Shown here piece by piece: positions 53,609 through 63,645 of a stretch of 64,000 bases of DNA (position 1 is the stretch's first letter; the number at the start of each line of letters is the position of its first letter). Made by a program: the position numbers and the translations under genes. Under the pieces are notes generated by a model that made no database searches, was not told the origin of the DNA, and was given only the letters and a program-made list of their open reading frames with translations. The stretch spans positions 248,001 through 312,000 of the forward strand of contig NZ_FRXN01000006.1 in assembly GCF_900148515.1 (NCBI RefSeq). Reading direction: 5' to 3'. This stretch comes from Algoriphagus zhangzhouensis. GTDB lineage: Bacteria > Bacteroidota > Bacteroidia > Cytophagales > Cyclobacteriaceae.

Positions 53609-54106
53609 CAAGATTTGAAAAATCATTTTTTTAACATTTGGGTAACAAAATTTGATTTTTTGTATTAAAACTGTCCGATTTTTAAAAATGAGGGCATCAG
53701 AACTGGGGACTTGTTTAAATTTTTATATTGAATGATGTTAATTAGGGCAAATTCCCTACTGTGAGTGTTAAAAATTACCAAATAATATTTAGCTGGATAA
53801 GTTTGAATTTTGTTTTAGAATATTTAACATTGGCGATTAAGATGTACAATAAAACCCAAAATATCGCCAATGACCTATCCTACCTAGCTACTCCCACTCT
53901 CTTATAATGGCATCACCCGATGCACTCAAACCTACGAGGAAATAATCCTTTTGCAGGTATTCGTACCACGGTATAACTGCTATAGAACCTTTAAAAATTA
54001 ATACCCAATCAACATTCTATAGCTAAAAGTTATCTAGAATCCGCAATCGATTGCGGAATCAATTAACAGACAAGTATTAAGATTATTCTTGTTACCCAAT
54101 CTATCT
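53609..54106 (+). other. 498-bp structured leader region of the second susC
   Basis: No gene is supported. The first 270 bp are AT-rich with no clear promoter. From 53900 the sequence is more structured: a GCATC/GATGC hairpin (53910-53923), a GGTA-TTCG-TACC tetraloop hairpin (53956-53967) nested between GCAG (53953) and CTGC (53977), and an 18-bp palindrome at 54040-54057. A 12-codon frame starts at 53908 but is too short to support. The region may be a regulated 5' leader. Confidence 0.45.
54040..54057. promoter_or_regulatory. 18-bp perfect palindrome, LacI-type operator candidate
   Basis: TCCGCAATCGATTGCGGA is identical to its reverse complement and is 50 bp before the susC start. The central AATCGATT with a CG core is what LacI/PurR-family regulators usually recognise. 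No LacI-family gene is in the window. Confidence 0.55.
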
Positions 54107-57100
54107 ATGTTTATGAAAAATGTTTACAAAAGTCTAAGTGCACTGCTTTTGCTCTTAGTATTTGCCAGTTCGGCAGCCATGGCACAACGCGTGGTAACCG
54201 GTACTGTCCTTGACGAGTATGATGTTGGTCTTCCAGGGGTTTCAGTCCTCGTTAAAGGAACTACCACGGGTACCGCCACAGATATTGATGGGAAATTCTC
54301 CCTCAATGTTCCCAATGATCAAGCAGTTCTTGTTTTCTCCTTTATCGGTTATGCTACAATCGAGCAAGCTGTAGGAAACAGAAGTGTTGTTGATGTTAAA
54401 CTTTCCCCAGACGAGCAAACTCTTACAGAGCTTGTTGTAACTGGTTATACTATTGATAGCCGCCGAGAAACTACCGGTGCGATTGCTACAGTTGATCCGA
54501 AGGATTTGACAGTAATCCCAACTGGTAACGTGGAGCAAACACTTCAAGGTCGTGTATCAGGTGTGACAGTAATTACGAATGGTCAGCCAGGTACTACATC
54601 TATTGTCCGTGTTCGTGGTTTCGGTGCATTTGGTGGTAATGAGCCACTTTACATCGTTGATGGTGTGCCAGTAGGTACTACTGATTTCTTGAATCCTGAT
54701 GATATCGAATCTACTACTGTATTGAAAGATGCAGCTGCAGCTTCTATTTATGGTGCTAGAGCTGCAAACGGTGTGATTATCTATACTACTAAGAGAGGTA
54801 GAAAAGGAAATCAAAAATTAAGAGTAGACTACAATGGTATGTTTGGTGTGACCAATCCTGGTCAAGGTCTTGACATGATGAATCCTCAGGATTTTGCAAC
54901 CTATACTTGGTTAGCTGAGACCAATCAAGCTATGATTGATGGTAGAGATCCAAGTTACGAACACCCACAATTTGGCACAGGAAGTACACCTGTTATGCCT
55001 TATTACATTAACGTGGGCGGAGCGGCTGGAGTAGCTGGACCTTTTTCTGCGGCTCAATTAGAAGAAGAAAGATTAAAATATAATATCGATCCAACTAAAG
55101 GAGCAATCTACCAAGTGGTAAGAGCAGCTACTGGAGAAGGTACCGATTGGTATAAAGAATTAACAAGAAATGCACCTCTAAATAGACATTCTATTGGATT
55201 GAATGGAGGTTCAGAAACAAGCAGATTCTTTGTTGGACTTGGATTCCAAGATCAAGCTGGTATTATGATGGTTAACAACTTCAGAAGAATTTCCTTCAGA
55301 GCAAATTCTGAGTTTGATGTTACCAAGAAATTGAGAATTGGTGAAAACTTCCAAGCTACTTACCGTCAGGTCTTAGGACAGACTGGTGCAAATGGTGGGC
55401 AAGGTATTGCCGATGATGAAAATGATATCTTGGCAGCGTTTAGAATGCCTTCAATCATTCCTGTTTATGATGAATTTGGTGGATACGGTGGTACTGCTGC
55501 TAGAGGCTTTAACAACCCAAGAAACCCAATTGCGAACAGAGACGGCCAGAGAGATAACAGAAACTTCAACGCCAATATTTTTGGTAACGTGTATGCTGAG
55601 TATGACATTTTGGATGATTTGAAATTCAGAACATCCATCGGTGGGCAGTATAACAATTACTACTACTGGGGATATTCTAGATTGCAGTATGAAAACTCTG
55701 AAAACAACTCTGCATTCGGTTACAATGAAGGTGCTGGCTTTACTTTTGGCTGGACATTTACTAATACGTTGTCTTGGAAACGAACATTTGGTAAGCATTC
55801 ATTTGACGTAATCGTTGGTCAAGAAGCTTTGAATACCGGTAACGGTAGAAATATGAGTGCTAGTGGTCAGAATCCATTCTCAACAGATCCTGATTTCGTA
55901 AACATTTCTAACCTTCCTGTTTCTTCAAGACAAGTTAACTCCAGCCTTTTCAAAGGAGTTAATTTCAACTCATATTTTGGTCGTGTGAATTATGCTTTCA
56001 ACGATAAGTATTTGGTGAGTGCAGTACTAAGAAGAGATGGAGCATCTAGATTTGGTGCTAATAACAGATACGGTGTATTCCCTGCATTCTCAGCGGCTTG
56101 GAGAATTTCTTCTGAAGGATTCTTGCAAAGCGCTACCTGGATTGACGATTTGAAAATCCGTGGTGGTTGGGGACAAATGGGTAACTCTAACAACGTAGAT
56201 CCGAACAACCAGTATTCCCTATTCGGTGGTACTGTAGGTGCATCTTCTTATGATATTGGTGGTACTAACTCTTCTGCTACTATTGGTTTTAGAAGAACTC
56301 GTATCGGTAACCCTAACGCGAAATGGGAAACTGCTGTAACTCAAAATATTGGTTTTGACGGTACATTCTTCAATGGAAGATTGGATGTGATATTCGACTG
56401 GTGGAAAAAGGATACTAAAGACTTGTTGTTTACAGTTCCAATTCCTCAAACTGCAGGTAGTAACGCTGCTCCTCCCTCAGTTAACATCGGTCAGATGTTG
56501 AATAGAGGTTTGGACCTATTGGTTTCTACCAGAGGTAATCTTTCATCTGCATTTACTTATGAGTTGACTGTGACTGGATCTACGTTGAAAAACGAAATTG
56601 TTTATTTGGCGCCAGGCTTGAATGTTATTACTTCTGTTAACCCATCTTATCGTGGAATCCAGCCAATCAGAAACCAAGTAGGTGAGCCATTGTCTACCTT
56701 CTTTGGTTACAAAGTTGAAGGATTGTTCCAGAGTGCTGAAGATGTAGCTTCTCATGCTACTCAAGATGGTGCTGCTCCAGGTAGATTCAAGTATGAGGAT
56801 ATCAACGGTGATGGCGAAATCACGCCTGATGATAGAACTGTCCTAGGTAACCCAATTCCAGATTTCACAGGTGGTGTTAACTTCACTGTAGGATATAAAG
56901 GATTAGATCTTTCCGCATATTTCTATACTTCTATTGGAAACGAAGTTTGGAACCAGTCTAAGTGGTTTACCGACTTCTTCCAAACATTCGAAGGTGCTGC
57001 TATCTCTGAGAGATTGAAAGGAGCTTGGTCTCCAAGTAATACTGGCGCTACTATTCCAATTGTAGAAAAAACTGCAAACTTCTCTACCTCTAACGTGGCT

Positions 57101-57361
57101 AACTCTTACTATGTAGAAGATGGTTCTTACTTGAGATTGCAGAACGTAACCTTGGGTTATACCCTTCCACAGAGCTTGTTGGAAAGATGGAGATTAGAAA
57201 GATTGAGAGTTTTTGCTTCTGCAAACAACTTGTTTACAATCACTGGTTATGAAGGTTTGGATCCAGCTGTTGGCGGATCTGCTGACCTTACATTCGGTAT
57301 CGACGTAGGTAACTATCCAGTTACTAGAGGTTACACGCTTGGTTTGAACGTAAGCTTCTAA
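54107..57361 (+). CDS. SusC/RagA-type TonB-dependent transporter
   Basis: I take ATG 54107 (MFMKNVYKSLSALLLLLVF, 1084 residues); ATG 54113 is equally possible, while a TTG at 54089 is not credible. Signal peptide ends SSAAMAQ. A carboxypeptidase-like domain (VVTGTVLDEYDVGLPGVSVLVKGT) precedes the plug (TTVLKDAAAASIYGARAANGV) and a barrel ending TLGLNVSF. Works with the SusD partner 49 bp downstream. Many Gly/Asn-rich loops in the barrel. An 18-bp operator-like palindrome lies upstream. Confidence 0.95.
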   Translation: MFMKNVYKSLSALLLLLVFASSAAMAQRVVTGTVLDEYDVGLPGVSVLVKGTTTGTATDIDGKFSLNVPNDQAVLVFSFIGYATIEQAVGNRSVVDVKLSPDEQTLTELVVTGYTIDSRRETTGAIATVDPKDLTVIPTGNVEQTLQGRVSGVTVITNGQPGTTSIVRVRGFGAFGGNEPLYIVDGVPVGTTDFLNPDDIESTTVLKDAAAASIYGARAANGVIIYTTKRGRKGNQKLRVDYNGMFGVTNPGQGLDMMNPQDFATYTWLAETNQAMIDGRDPSYEHPQFGTGSTPVMPYYINVGGAAGVAGPFSAAQLEEERLKYNIDPTKGAIYQVVRAATGEGTDWYKELTRNAPLNRHSIGLNGGSETSRFFVGLGFQDQAGIMMVNNFRRISFRANSEFDVTKKLRIGENFQATYRQVLGQTGANGGQGIADDENDILAAFRMPSIIPVYDEFGGYGGTAARGFNNPRNPIANRDGQRDNRNFNANIFGNVYAEYDILDDLKFRTSIGGQYNNYYYWGYSRLQYENSENNSAFGYNEGAGFTFGWTFTNTLSWKRTFGKHSFDVIVGQEALNTGNGRNMSASGQNPFSTDPDFVNISNLPVSSRQVNSSLFKGVNFNSYFGRVNYAFNDKYLVSAVLRRDGASRFGANNRYGVFPAFSAAWRISSEGFLQSATWIDDLKIRGGWGQMGNSNNVDPNNQYSLFGGTVGASSYDIGGTNSSATIGFRRTRIGNPNAKWETAVTQNIGFDGTFFNGRLDVIFDWWKKDTKDLLFTVPIPQTAGSNAAPPSVNIGQMLNRGLDLLVSTRGNLSSAFTYELTVTGSTLKNEIVYLAPGLNVITSVNPSYRGIQPIRNQVGEPLSTFFGYKVEGLFQSAEDVASHATQDGAAPGRFKYEDINGDGEITPDDRTVLGNPIPDFTGGVNFTVGYKGLDLSAYFYTSIGNEVWNQSKWFTDFFQTFEGAAISERLKGAWSPSNTGATIPIVEKTANFSTSNVANSYYVEDGSYLRLQNVTLGYTLPQSLLERWRLERLRVFASANNLFTITGYEGLDPAVGGSADLTFGIDVGNYPVTRGYTLGLNVSF

Positions 57362-57410
57362 TCAACACATCAAATTGAATCGACTTATAGAAACTATAAT
57401 TGATTAAGAA

Positions 57411-59144
57411 ATGAACAATTTTAAAATAAAAATAGGAGCACTCTTATCATCAGCAATGATGATGGTAGCTGTGAGCTGTAGCGATGATTTCTTGGAGGTT
57501 CCACCGACAGGGTTATTAGCTGAAGCACAGTTGACCTCTTTGGCAGGGATTGAGGCTTCATTGATTGCTGCATATTCTCAGGTAAATGGTAGAGGAAATA
57601 GACTTGCCTCTCCTTCAAACTGGGTTTGGGGAAGTATTAGAGGTGGTGAAGCCAACAAAGGAACTGACCCGGGTGACTTCAGTACAATCAACCCTATCCA
57701 AAGATTTGAGGTAAATGCTGCTTCAGGAAATGTAGGAGATAAGTGGAATGGTGCATACGAAGGAATTGCAAGATGTAACAACGTGTTGAGACTTTTGCAA
57801 AACCCTGGTGAGGATGTGACTGAATCTGATCAAGTAAGAATTGCTGCACAAGCAAGATTCTTGAGAGCACATTACTATTTCGAGTTGAAAAAACTATATG
57901 GAGACACTCCTTATGTGGATGAAAATGTAGACTATGGTAGTGGCTTGGAAGATGTAAGTAACAACCAGGATCTATATCCTTTCATTGAGGCTGATTTCCA
58001 ATATGCAATTGATAACCTTCCTGCAACTCAAGGTCAAGTAGGTAGAGTTAACTCTTGGGCAGCTAAGGCTTATTTGGCTAAAGTTTATTTGTATGAGGCT
58101 AAATACTCTAATGCAAAAACTCTATTCGATGATGTAATTGCTAATGGTGTGACTTCGAATGGTTTGAAGTATGACTTGGTTCCTTATTATGAGGATATGT
58201 TCAGAGGTGCTAATGATAACCATCAAGAATCAGTTTGGGCATATCAGTCTGCTGCGAATACTGGTTCAGTAAACAATGCAAACCCTGAATTTGACTTGAA
58301 CTGGCCGTATAACACCGGACCTGCTGGACCTGGTAACTGTTGTGGTTTCTTCCAACCAACCTTCAGCTTTGTAAATGCATTTAGAACTGATGCAAATGGA
58401 CTTCCTTTGTTAGATAAAACTTATAACGATGCAGCAAACAGAGTGAAAAATGATATGGGTATCCAAACTGCTGATGCGTTTACTCCAGATGCAGGAAACT
58501 TGGATCCAAGATTGGATCACACTGTTGGTAGAAGAGGTCTTCCATATTTGGATTGGCAAGATCATCCAGGTGCTGCTTGGATTAGAAATCAGCCAAACGG
58601 AGGTCCATATTCGCCTAAGAAATATGTTTATACTCGTACGGAGCAAGGTTCTTATCAGGATAACTCTTCTTGGACTCCCGGATATACCGGTATCAACTTT
58701 ATGATCATCAGATTTGCAGACGTTCTTTTGATGTCAGCAGAAGCAGATATCGAAACCGGTAACTTGGAATCTGCAAGAGCTAAAGTGAATCGTGTAAGAG
58801 AAAGAGCTATGAACTCCAAGCTTGAAAGAGAAGATGGAACCATGGCTGCAAACTATGTGATCTCAACTTACGATGATGTTTGGACTAGCGCTGATGCCGC
58901 TCGTACAGCTGTAAGAATGGAAAGAATGCTTGAGTTGGGTATGGAAGGTCATAGATTCTATGATTTGGTTAGATGGAATACTGTTCAGGCAGAATTGGAT
59001 TACTATTTTGCTTTGGATGGAACATTGCTTTCTGCTGCTCTTGGTGGAGCAAGCTTTACGGATAAGCATAAATTACTTCCAATTCCTCAAGATCAAATTG
59101 ACTTGGTTGGTTCTGATATTTTGATTCAAAATCCAGGTTTCTAA
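57411..59144 (+). CDS. SusD/RagB-type outer-membrane lipoprotein
   Basis: A 577-residue protein with a lipoprotein signal (MMMVAVSC, Cys23) followed by SDDFLEVPPTG, the typical mature SusD start. RFLRAHYYFELKKLYGDTPY, AAKAYLAKVYLYEAKY, ADVLLMSAEADIETG and VRMERMLELGMEGHRFYDLVRW are diagnostic segments. It forms the surface lid of the transporter encoded 49 bp upstream. The ligand is not evident; context further downstream (glycosylasparaginase) hints at glycoprotein-derived material. A strong terminator follows. Confidence 0.95.
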   Translation: MNNFKIKIGALLSSAMMMVAVSCSDDFLEVPPTGLLAEAQLTSLAGIEASLIAAYSQVNGRGNRLASPSNWVWGSIRGGEANKGTDPGDFSTINPIQRFEVNAASGNVGDKWNGAYEGIARCNNVLRLLQNPGEDVTESDQVRIAAQARFLRAHYYFELKKLYGDTPYVDENVDYGSGLEDVSNNQDLYPFIEADFQYAIDNLPATQGQVGRVNSWAAKAYLAKVYLYEAKYSNAKTLFDDVIANGVTSNGLKYDLVPYYEDMFRGANDNHQESVWAYQSAANTGSVNNANPEFDLNWPYNTGPAGPGNCCGFFQPTFSFVNAFRTDANGLPLLDKTYNDAANRVKNDMGIQTADAFTPDAGNLDPRLDHTVGRRGLPYLDWQDHPGAAWIRNQPNGGPYSPKKYVYTRTEQGSYQDNSSWTPGYTGINFMIIRFADVLLMSAEADIETGNLESARAKVNRVRERAMNSKLEREDGTMAANYVISTYDDVWTSADAARTAVRMERMLELGMEGHRFYDLVRWNTVQAELDYYFALDGTLLSAALGGASFTDKHKLLPIPQDQIDLVGSDILIQNPGF

Positions 59145-59162
59145 ACCATTTCAATTAAAATT

Positions 59163-59192
59163 AAAAAGGAGACCAACTGGTCTCCTTTTTTT
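59163..59192 (+). terminator. Terminator of the second susCD operon
   Basis: AAAAAGGAGACC (59163-59174) pairs exactly with GGTCTCCTTTTT (59179-59190) around an AACT loop; more T residues follow. It separates susCD from the VCBS-protein gene. Confidence 0.9.
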
Positions 59193-59280
59193 ATTTATGA
59201 CGAGTTAAATGCATGAATTTATTTCTATGCTAGCTTGAGAAATACTATTTTCAAGGTTGTCTATCATACCCAATCTACCC

Positions 59281-62200
59281 ATGAAGTACCTATCTATCTT
59301 TATCTTTCTATTATTAGGGTTTTATATAAGCGCTTGTAATAAAACAGAGACTTTATTTGAATTAAAAAGTCCTGATTCTACGGGGATAACTTTCAATAAC
59401 GAGATTGTTGAAACTGATTCCTTTAATATTTTGACAGATGAATATATCTTCAATGGTGGAGGTGTTTCTGTTGGTGATTTTGATCAAAATGGGCTTCCTG
59501 ATTTATTTTTTACAGGAAATCAAGTGCCAAATAAATTATACCTCAATCAAGGAGATTTTAAGTTTGAAGATATTTTCGAAACCACGAACATTGGCGCTTC
59601 AGATTATTGGTGTACAGGATCTACGGTCATTGATATAAATAATGATGGCTGGTTGGATATCTATGTAGTTGCAGCCATGAAAACTGGCCCTGGGGAACGT
59701 AATAATCTTCTTTTTGTGAATCAGGGAAAAGGGTCTGATGGTGAAATTACTTTTAAAGAAATGGCTTCCCAATTTGGAATTGCTGATGCTGGAAATGGGA
59801 TGGGAGCAGCCTTTATTGACTATGACCTTGATGGGGATTTGGATTTGTATGTTCTGAATAATGAACAGAGCAAAGTGATTCCATCCAATTATAGAGAGAA
59901 AATCACTGATGGATCTGCTATTAATAATGATGCCTTTTATAGAAATAATGGAGATGGCACATTTACAAATGTCACCAAGGAAGCAGGGATTGTAATTGAA
60001 GGATTTGGGCTTGGTTTATTGATTGCTGATTTGAATAATGATGGTTGGCCAGATATCCATGTCTCCAATGATTATATCACCAACGATATTTTATATATCA
60101 ATAATCAAGACGGTACTTTTTCCAATGAGATTTCTAAAAGGTTGAAGCATCAGAGCCAATTTTCAATGGGGTCAGATATAGCTGATTTCAATAACGATTT
60201 GAAGCCAGATATCATGACATTGGATATGCTTGGCGAGGATAACTATCGAAAGAAAACTACCATAGGGATGAACTCCTACCAGGTGTATTTGAGTAATGAA
60301 CAGTGGGGCTACGAATATCAATATGTGAGAAATATGCTCCATATGAATAATGGTAAAGATGTTCCTTTCAGTGAAATCGGCATGTATGCAGGAATATATC
60401 AAACGGATTGGTCCTGGGCACCTTTATTTGGGGATGTTGATAATGATGGGAACAGAGATCTTTTAGTGACCAATGGCTTTCCTAGAGATATTACGGATAA
60501 AGATTTTGCAAACTACCGAGCTGATGTAGGTTCTGTTGCTACAATCAGACAATTACTGGACTCTATTCCGATAGTTAAGATTCCAAACTATGCTTTTCAC
60601 AATAAAGGAGATCTGACATTCGAAGATTCTGGGAATTCATGGGGCTTGGATAAGCCTTCATTTTCAAATGGTGCAGCTCTAATCGATTTGGATTTAGATG
60701 GAGACCTAGATTATGTGGTCAATAATATCAATGATCCGGTATTTGTATTTGAAAATCATTTGGATAAAAAAGAGAATAAAGGGTCCTATCTGAAAATTAA
60801 ACTAAAAGGCACAGTAGAGAACCCGGCGGGCTTGGGCTCTAAGGTTGTTGTGAAATTGGATAATGGCAAGGAGCTTTTTCAAGAACAACAAATTGTAAGA
60901 GGCTATATGTCGACGTTGGGTGACATGATGCACTTTGGGCTTGGCTCATCAGCAACAGTGTCATCAGTCTTGGTGATTTGGCCTAATGGGAAGAGAAGTT
61001 CTATAAGTAACCCAACCATTAATTCTGTTTTAGAAATCCCTTATGCGGAAGCTAAGGCAGGGTCTTCGAATGTTGCAATTTTGGATGAAGGAAATAAGGA
61101 TGTGCTTTATGAAGAGGTTGGAGAAGATTTAGGTTTAGCTTTTGTTCATGAGGAAGAAGATAAAATTGACTTTAATATTCAGAGAATCCTGCCTCATAAG
61201 TTGACACAATATGGGCCTTCATTGGCAGTTGGAGATGTCAATGGAGATGGTGCAGAGGATTTGATAGTGGGCTCTTCTTCTGGATTTGAACCTCTTTTAT
61301 TTACTCAAAATTCTGATGGTTCTTTTGCTAAAAAAGTATTGCTCCCTGGCGAAAATCCAGCTTTTGAAGAAATGGGAATTCTACTTTTTGATATTGAGAA
61401 TGATGGCGATCTGGATCTGTATTTAGTCGAAGGAAGCAATGAATTTCCTCAAAATTCTGCTGAATATTCTGACAGGATGTTTTTGAATGATGGAAATGGG
61501 AACTTCACTTTAGATGAAAATTTCAGTTTGGTGAAAGCTAGCGGAAGTGCTGTAAGAGCCGCTGACTTTGATCAAGATGGTTTTCTGGACCTATTTGTGG
61601 GTGGACGTACTCCTGTCACCCAGTTTCCATTCCCAGAGAAAAGCTTTTTGTTGAAAAACAGAAATGGAATACTTGAAGATGTAACAGATGAAATAGCTCC
61701 AGATTTAAGAAATGTGGGGATGGTCACCGATGCAATTTGGTCGGATGTGGATTTAGACGGATTGGTGGATTTAGTGGTAGTTGGGGAATTAATGCCGATT
61801 ACGATATTTAAGAATGATGGAGAGAAACTAAATCGGGTGGAAACTGGACTAGAATCATATTTAGGCTGGTGGAACTCTATCAATTCCGGTGATTTTGATC
61901 AAGATGGAGATGTGGATTTTGTAGTTGGAAATATGGGGGCAAATAATCACCACCATCCGACTCAAGAACATCCTGTTAAAATCTATGCGAAAGATTTTGA
62001 CAAGAATGGAAGTGTGGATCCTGTTACTTTTTCTTGGTATAAGGGCAGAGATGGAGAATATCAATCTTTCCCTAGTCATTTCTGGGCGGATTTATATGGC
62101 CAAAGCACCTTGTTTAGAAAGAAATTTGAAAGGTATAAGACTTATGCTTTGAGCACTGAACAATCTCTTTTTACCGAAGATGAGAAAAAGGATGCTTTGA

Positions 62201-62799
62201 TTCTGGAAGGTAATTTTGATAAATCGGTATATGTTGAGAACCTAGGTGGAGGAAAGTTTAAAGTTCATGAATTGCCTTCTTTGGCTCAATTGGGACCTGT
62301 CAATGGACTATTGACTGAGGATGTTAATGGTGATGGGTTTTTGGATATTCTTTTAGTAGGGAATGACTACGGGAATGAGATTTTCATTGGAAAACTGGAT
62401 GCATTAATTGGGTTGGTTTTGATTGGAGATGGAAAGGGAGGGTTTACTCCTATGGAAGCAGCGGAAAGTGGGTTTGTAGTTCCAGGTGATGGAAAAGCTC
62501 TAGTGAAATTAGCCTCTGTAAATGGAGGACCTTTGGTCGTGGCCTCTCAAAATAGGGATGAACTCAAAGTGTTCAGAGGTAAAACCAAAGAAAACCAAGT
62601 AATCGAACCTGGTCAGCAAGTTGCTGCCCTTTTGGTTGAGCTGGAAAATGGAAAAACGCAAAGGATAGAAATTACCCATGGCGCTGGATTCCTATCCCAG
62701 TCTTCTAAAGAAATTACTTTGCCACTTGGAATAAAATCACTGAAAGTAATTGATTACAAGGGGGACCAGAAGGACTTCGATTTATCTCTTCTAAATTAA
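59281..62799 (+). CDS. VCBS/FG-GAP repeat lipoprotein with ASPIC/UnbV domain
   Basis: From ATG 59281 the product has 1172 residues; a TTG eight codons earlier would break the signal peptide. Lipobox YISAC (Cys19). At least twelve D-x-D/N-x-D/N-G loops (for example DFDQNGLPDLF, DYDLDGDLDLY, DFDQDGDVDFV) mark calcium-binding beta-propeller repeats in two sets, about residues 45-460 and 630-1060. Between them is an ASPIC/UnbV (CRTAC1-like) domain with GLGSKVVVKLDNGKELFQEQ and FGLGSSATVSSVLVIWPNG. Such large surface proteins often accompany SusCD pairs in marine Bacteroidota; a carbohydrate- or protein-binding role is inferred. Confidence 0.9.
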   Translation: MKYLSIFIFLLLGFYISACNKTETLFELKSPDSTGITFNNEIVETDSFNILTDEYIFNGGGVSVGDFDQNGLPDLFFTGNQVPNKLYLNQGDFKFEDIFETTNIGASDYWCTGSTVIDINNDGWLDIYVVAAMKTGPGERNNLLFVNQGKGSDGEITFKEMASQFGIADAGNGMGAAFIDYDLDGDLDLYVLNNEQSKVIPSNYREKITDGSAINNDAFYRNNGDGTFTNVTKEAGIVIEGFGLGLLIADLNNDGWPDIHVSNDYITNDILYINNQDGTFSNEISKRLKHQSQFSMGSDIADFNNDLKPDIMTLDMLGEDNYRKKTTIGMNSYQVYLSNEQWGYEYQYVRNMLHMNNGKDVPFSEIGMYAGIYQTDWSWAPLFGDVDNDGNRDLLVTNGFPRDITDKDFANYRADVGSVATIRQLLDSIPIVKIPNYAFHNKGDLTFEDSGNSWGLDKPSFSNGAALIDLDLDGDLDYVVNNINDPVFVFENHLDKKENKGSYLKIKLKGTVENPAGLGSKVVVKLDNGKELFQEQQIVRGYMSTLGDMMHFGLGSSATVSSVLVIWPNGKRSSISNPTINSVLEIPYAEAKAGSSNVAILDEGNKDVLYEEVGEDLGLAFVHEEEDKIDFNIQRILPHKLTQYGPSLAVGDVNGDGAEDLIVGSSSGFEPLLFTQNSDGSFAKKVLLPGENPAFEEMGILLFDIENDGDLDLYLVEGSNEFPQNSAEYSDRMFLNDGNGNFTLDENFSLVKASGSAVRAADFDQDGFLDLFVGGRTPVTQFPFPEKSFLLKNRNGILEDVTDEIAPDLRNVGMVTDAIWSDVDLDGLVDLVVVGELMPITIFKNDGEKLNRVETGLESYLGWWNSINSGDFDQDGDVDFVVGNMGANNHHHPTQEHPVKIYAKDFDKNGSVDPVTFSWYKGRDGEYQSFPSHFWADLYGQSTLFRKKFERYKTYALSTEQSLFTEDEKKDALILEGNFDKSVYVENLGGGKFKVHELPSLAQLGPVNGLLTEDVNGDGFLDILLVGNDYGNEIFIGKLDALIGLVLIGDGKGGFTPMEAAESGFVVPGDGKALVKLASVNGGPLVVASQNRDELKVFRGKTKENQVIEPGQQVAALLVELENGKTQRIEITHGAGFLSQSSKEITLPLGIKSLKVIDYKGDQKDFDLSLLN

Positions 62800-63561
62800 T
62801 TATCGGTACAACTCCCCGTGATTTACAGAACAGATGTCTAGAATTAGGTCAGAAACCTTTTCAGTAACATCTTCAAAATATCGCCTTCCCTTTTCAGGGG
62901 AGGCTTTTTTTGGATTCCCGATTCCAGTGTCAGCAGTTACCTGAGACCATTTTCTTTCTGCCCAGGCCCATTTTTCTCTTACTCCAGCGATTACTGATTT
63001 TTTTTCATCTCCATCTCCGGCCTCTTCAAGAGGCAAAACTAATTCAGGGTGAAGATGCATGATGAGGGATGTTTCTAGTTCGTCAGCATGATCACCACCT
63101 TCTTCAAAGTATTCCTTTTTGTCCAAAGCTTGGAACCAATTACAGGTGAAAAGAAGCATGTCTTGGTGCTTCAATCCCAATTCCCGTAAAGCAGTTTTGA
63201 AATCATTCCCCCCATGACTGTTCAGAATGAGAAGTTTTTTTAATCCTTGTCGATGAAATACTTCAAGTAGATCTTTCAGAATAGCGAATTGGGTGCTTGG
63301 ATTTAAATTCATGTCCAGGTAGATGTCCGATTGTCCCGTATTGACCCCAAAAGGGATAGTGGGTAGGATTACAACGTTTGCACCTTTTTCCCAAGCCTTT
63401 CTTCCAGCTTCCTCTCCAATGGCATCAGCCTCGTAAACATCTGTACCATATGGCATGTGATAATTATGAGCCTCTGTCGCTCCCCAAGGTAGGACTGCTA
63501 GATCAAATCGATGGTCTTTTAGGGTTTTCCAATTTGCTTCTTTCAGGATATAAGGTCTCAT
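62800..63561 (-). CDS. Creatininase-family amidohydrolase
   Basis: A 253-residue protein of family length. Metal-site residues are seen in GATEAHNYHMPYGTD (Glu30, His32, Asp41), LNSHGGND, and the Glu of DHADELETS. The family includes creatininase and the mycofactocin and riboflavin-pathway relatives ArfB/MftE; the substrate here is not known. No signal peptide. Convergent with the VCBS gene with no spacer (stops touch at 62799/62800) and divergent from the glycosylasparaginase gene across 84 bp. Confidence 0.87.
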   Translation of the reverse strand: MRPYILKEANWKTLKDHRFDLAVLPWGATEAHNYHMPYGTDVYEADAIGEEAGRKAWEKGANVVILPTIPFGVNTGQSDIYLDMNLNPSTQFAILKDLLEVFHRQGLKKLLILNSHGGNDFKTALRELGLKHQDMLLFTCNWFQALDKKEYFEEGGDHADELETSLIMHLHPELVLPLEEAGDGDEKKSVIAGVREKWAWAERKWSQVTADTGIGNPKKASPEKGRRYFEDVTEKVSDLILDICSVNHGELYR

Positions 63562-63645
63562 GTAATTTTTAGAGGAATTGAATGAAAAATGGCTTAATTC
63601 GGGTCAAAATTGATAATTTGAACGCTCGAATCTAAAATAAGTCTA

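Noticed and set aside
53908..53946. 12-codon frame as leader peptide of susC
   Set aside because: Too short, no ribosome-binding evidence, and it overlaps a hairpin that explains the sequence better.
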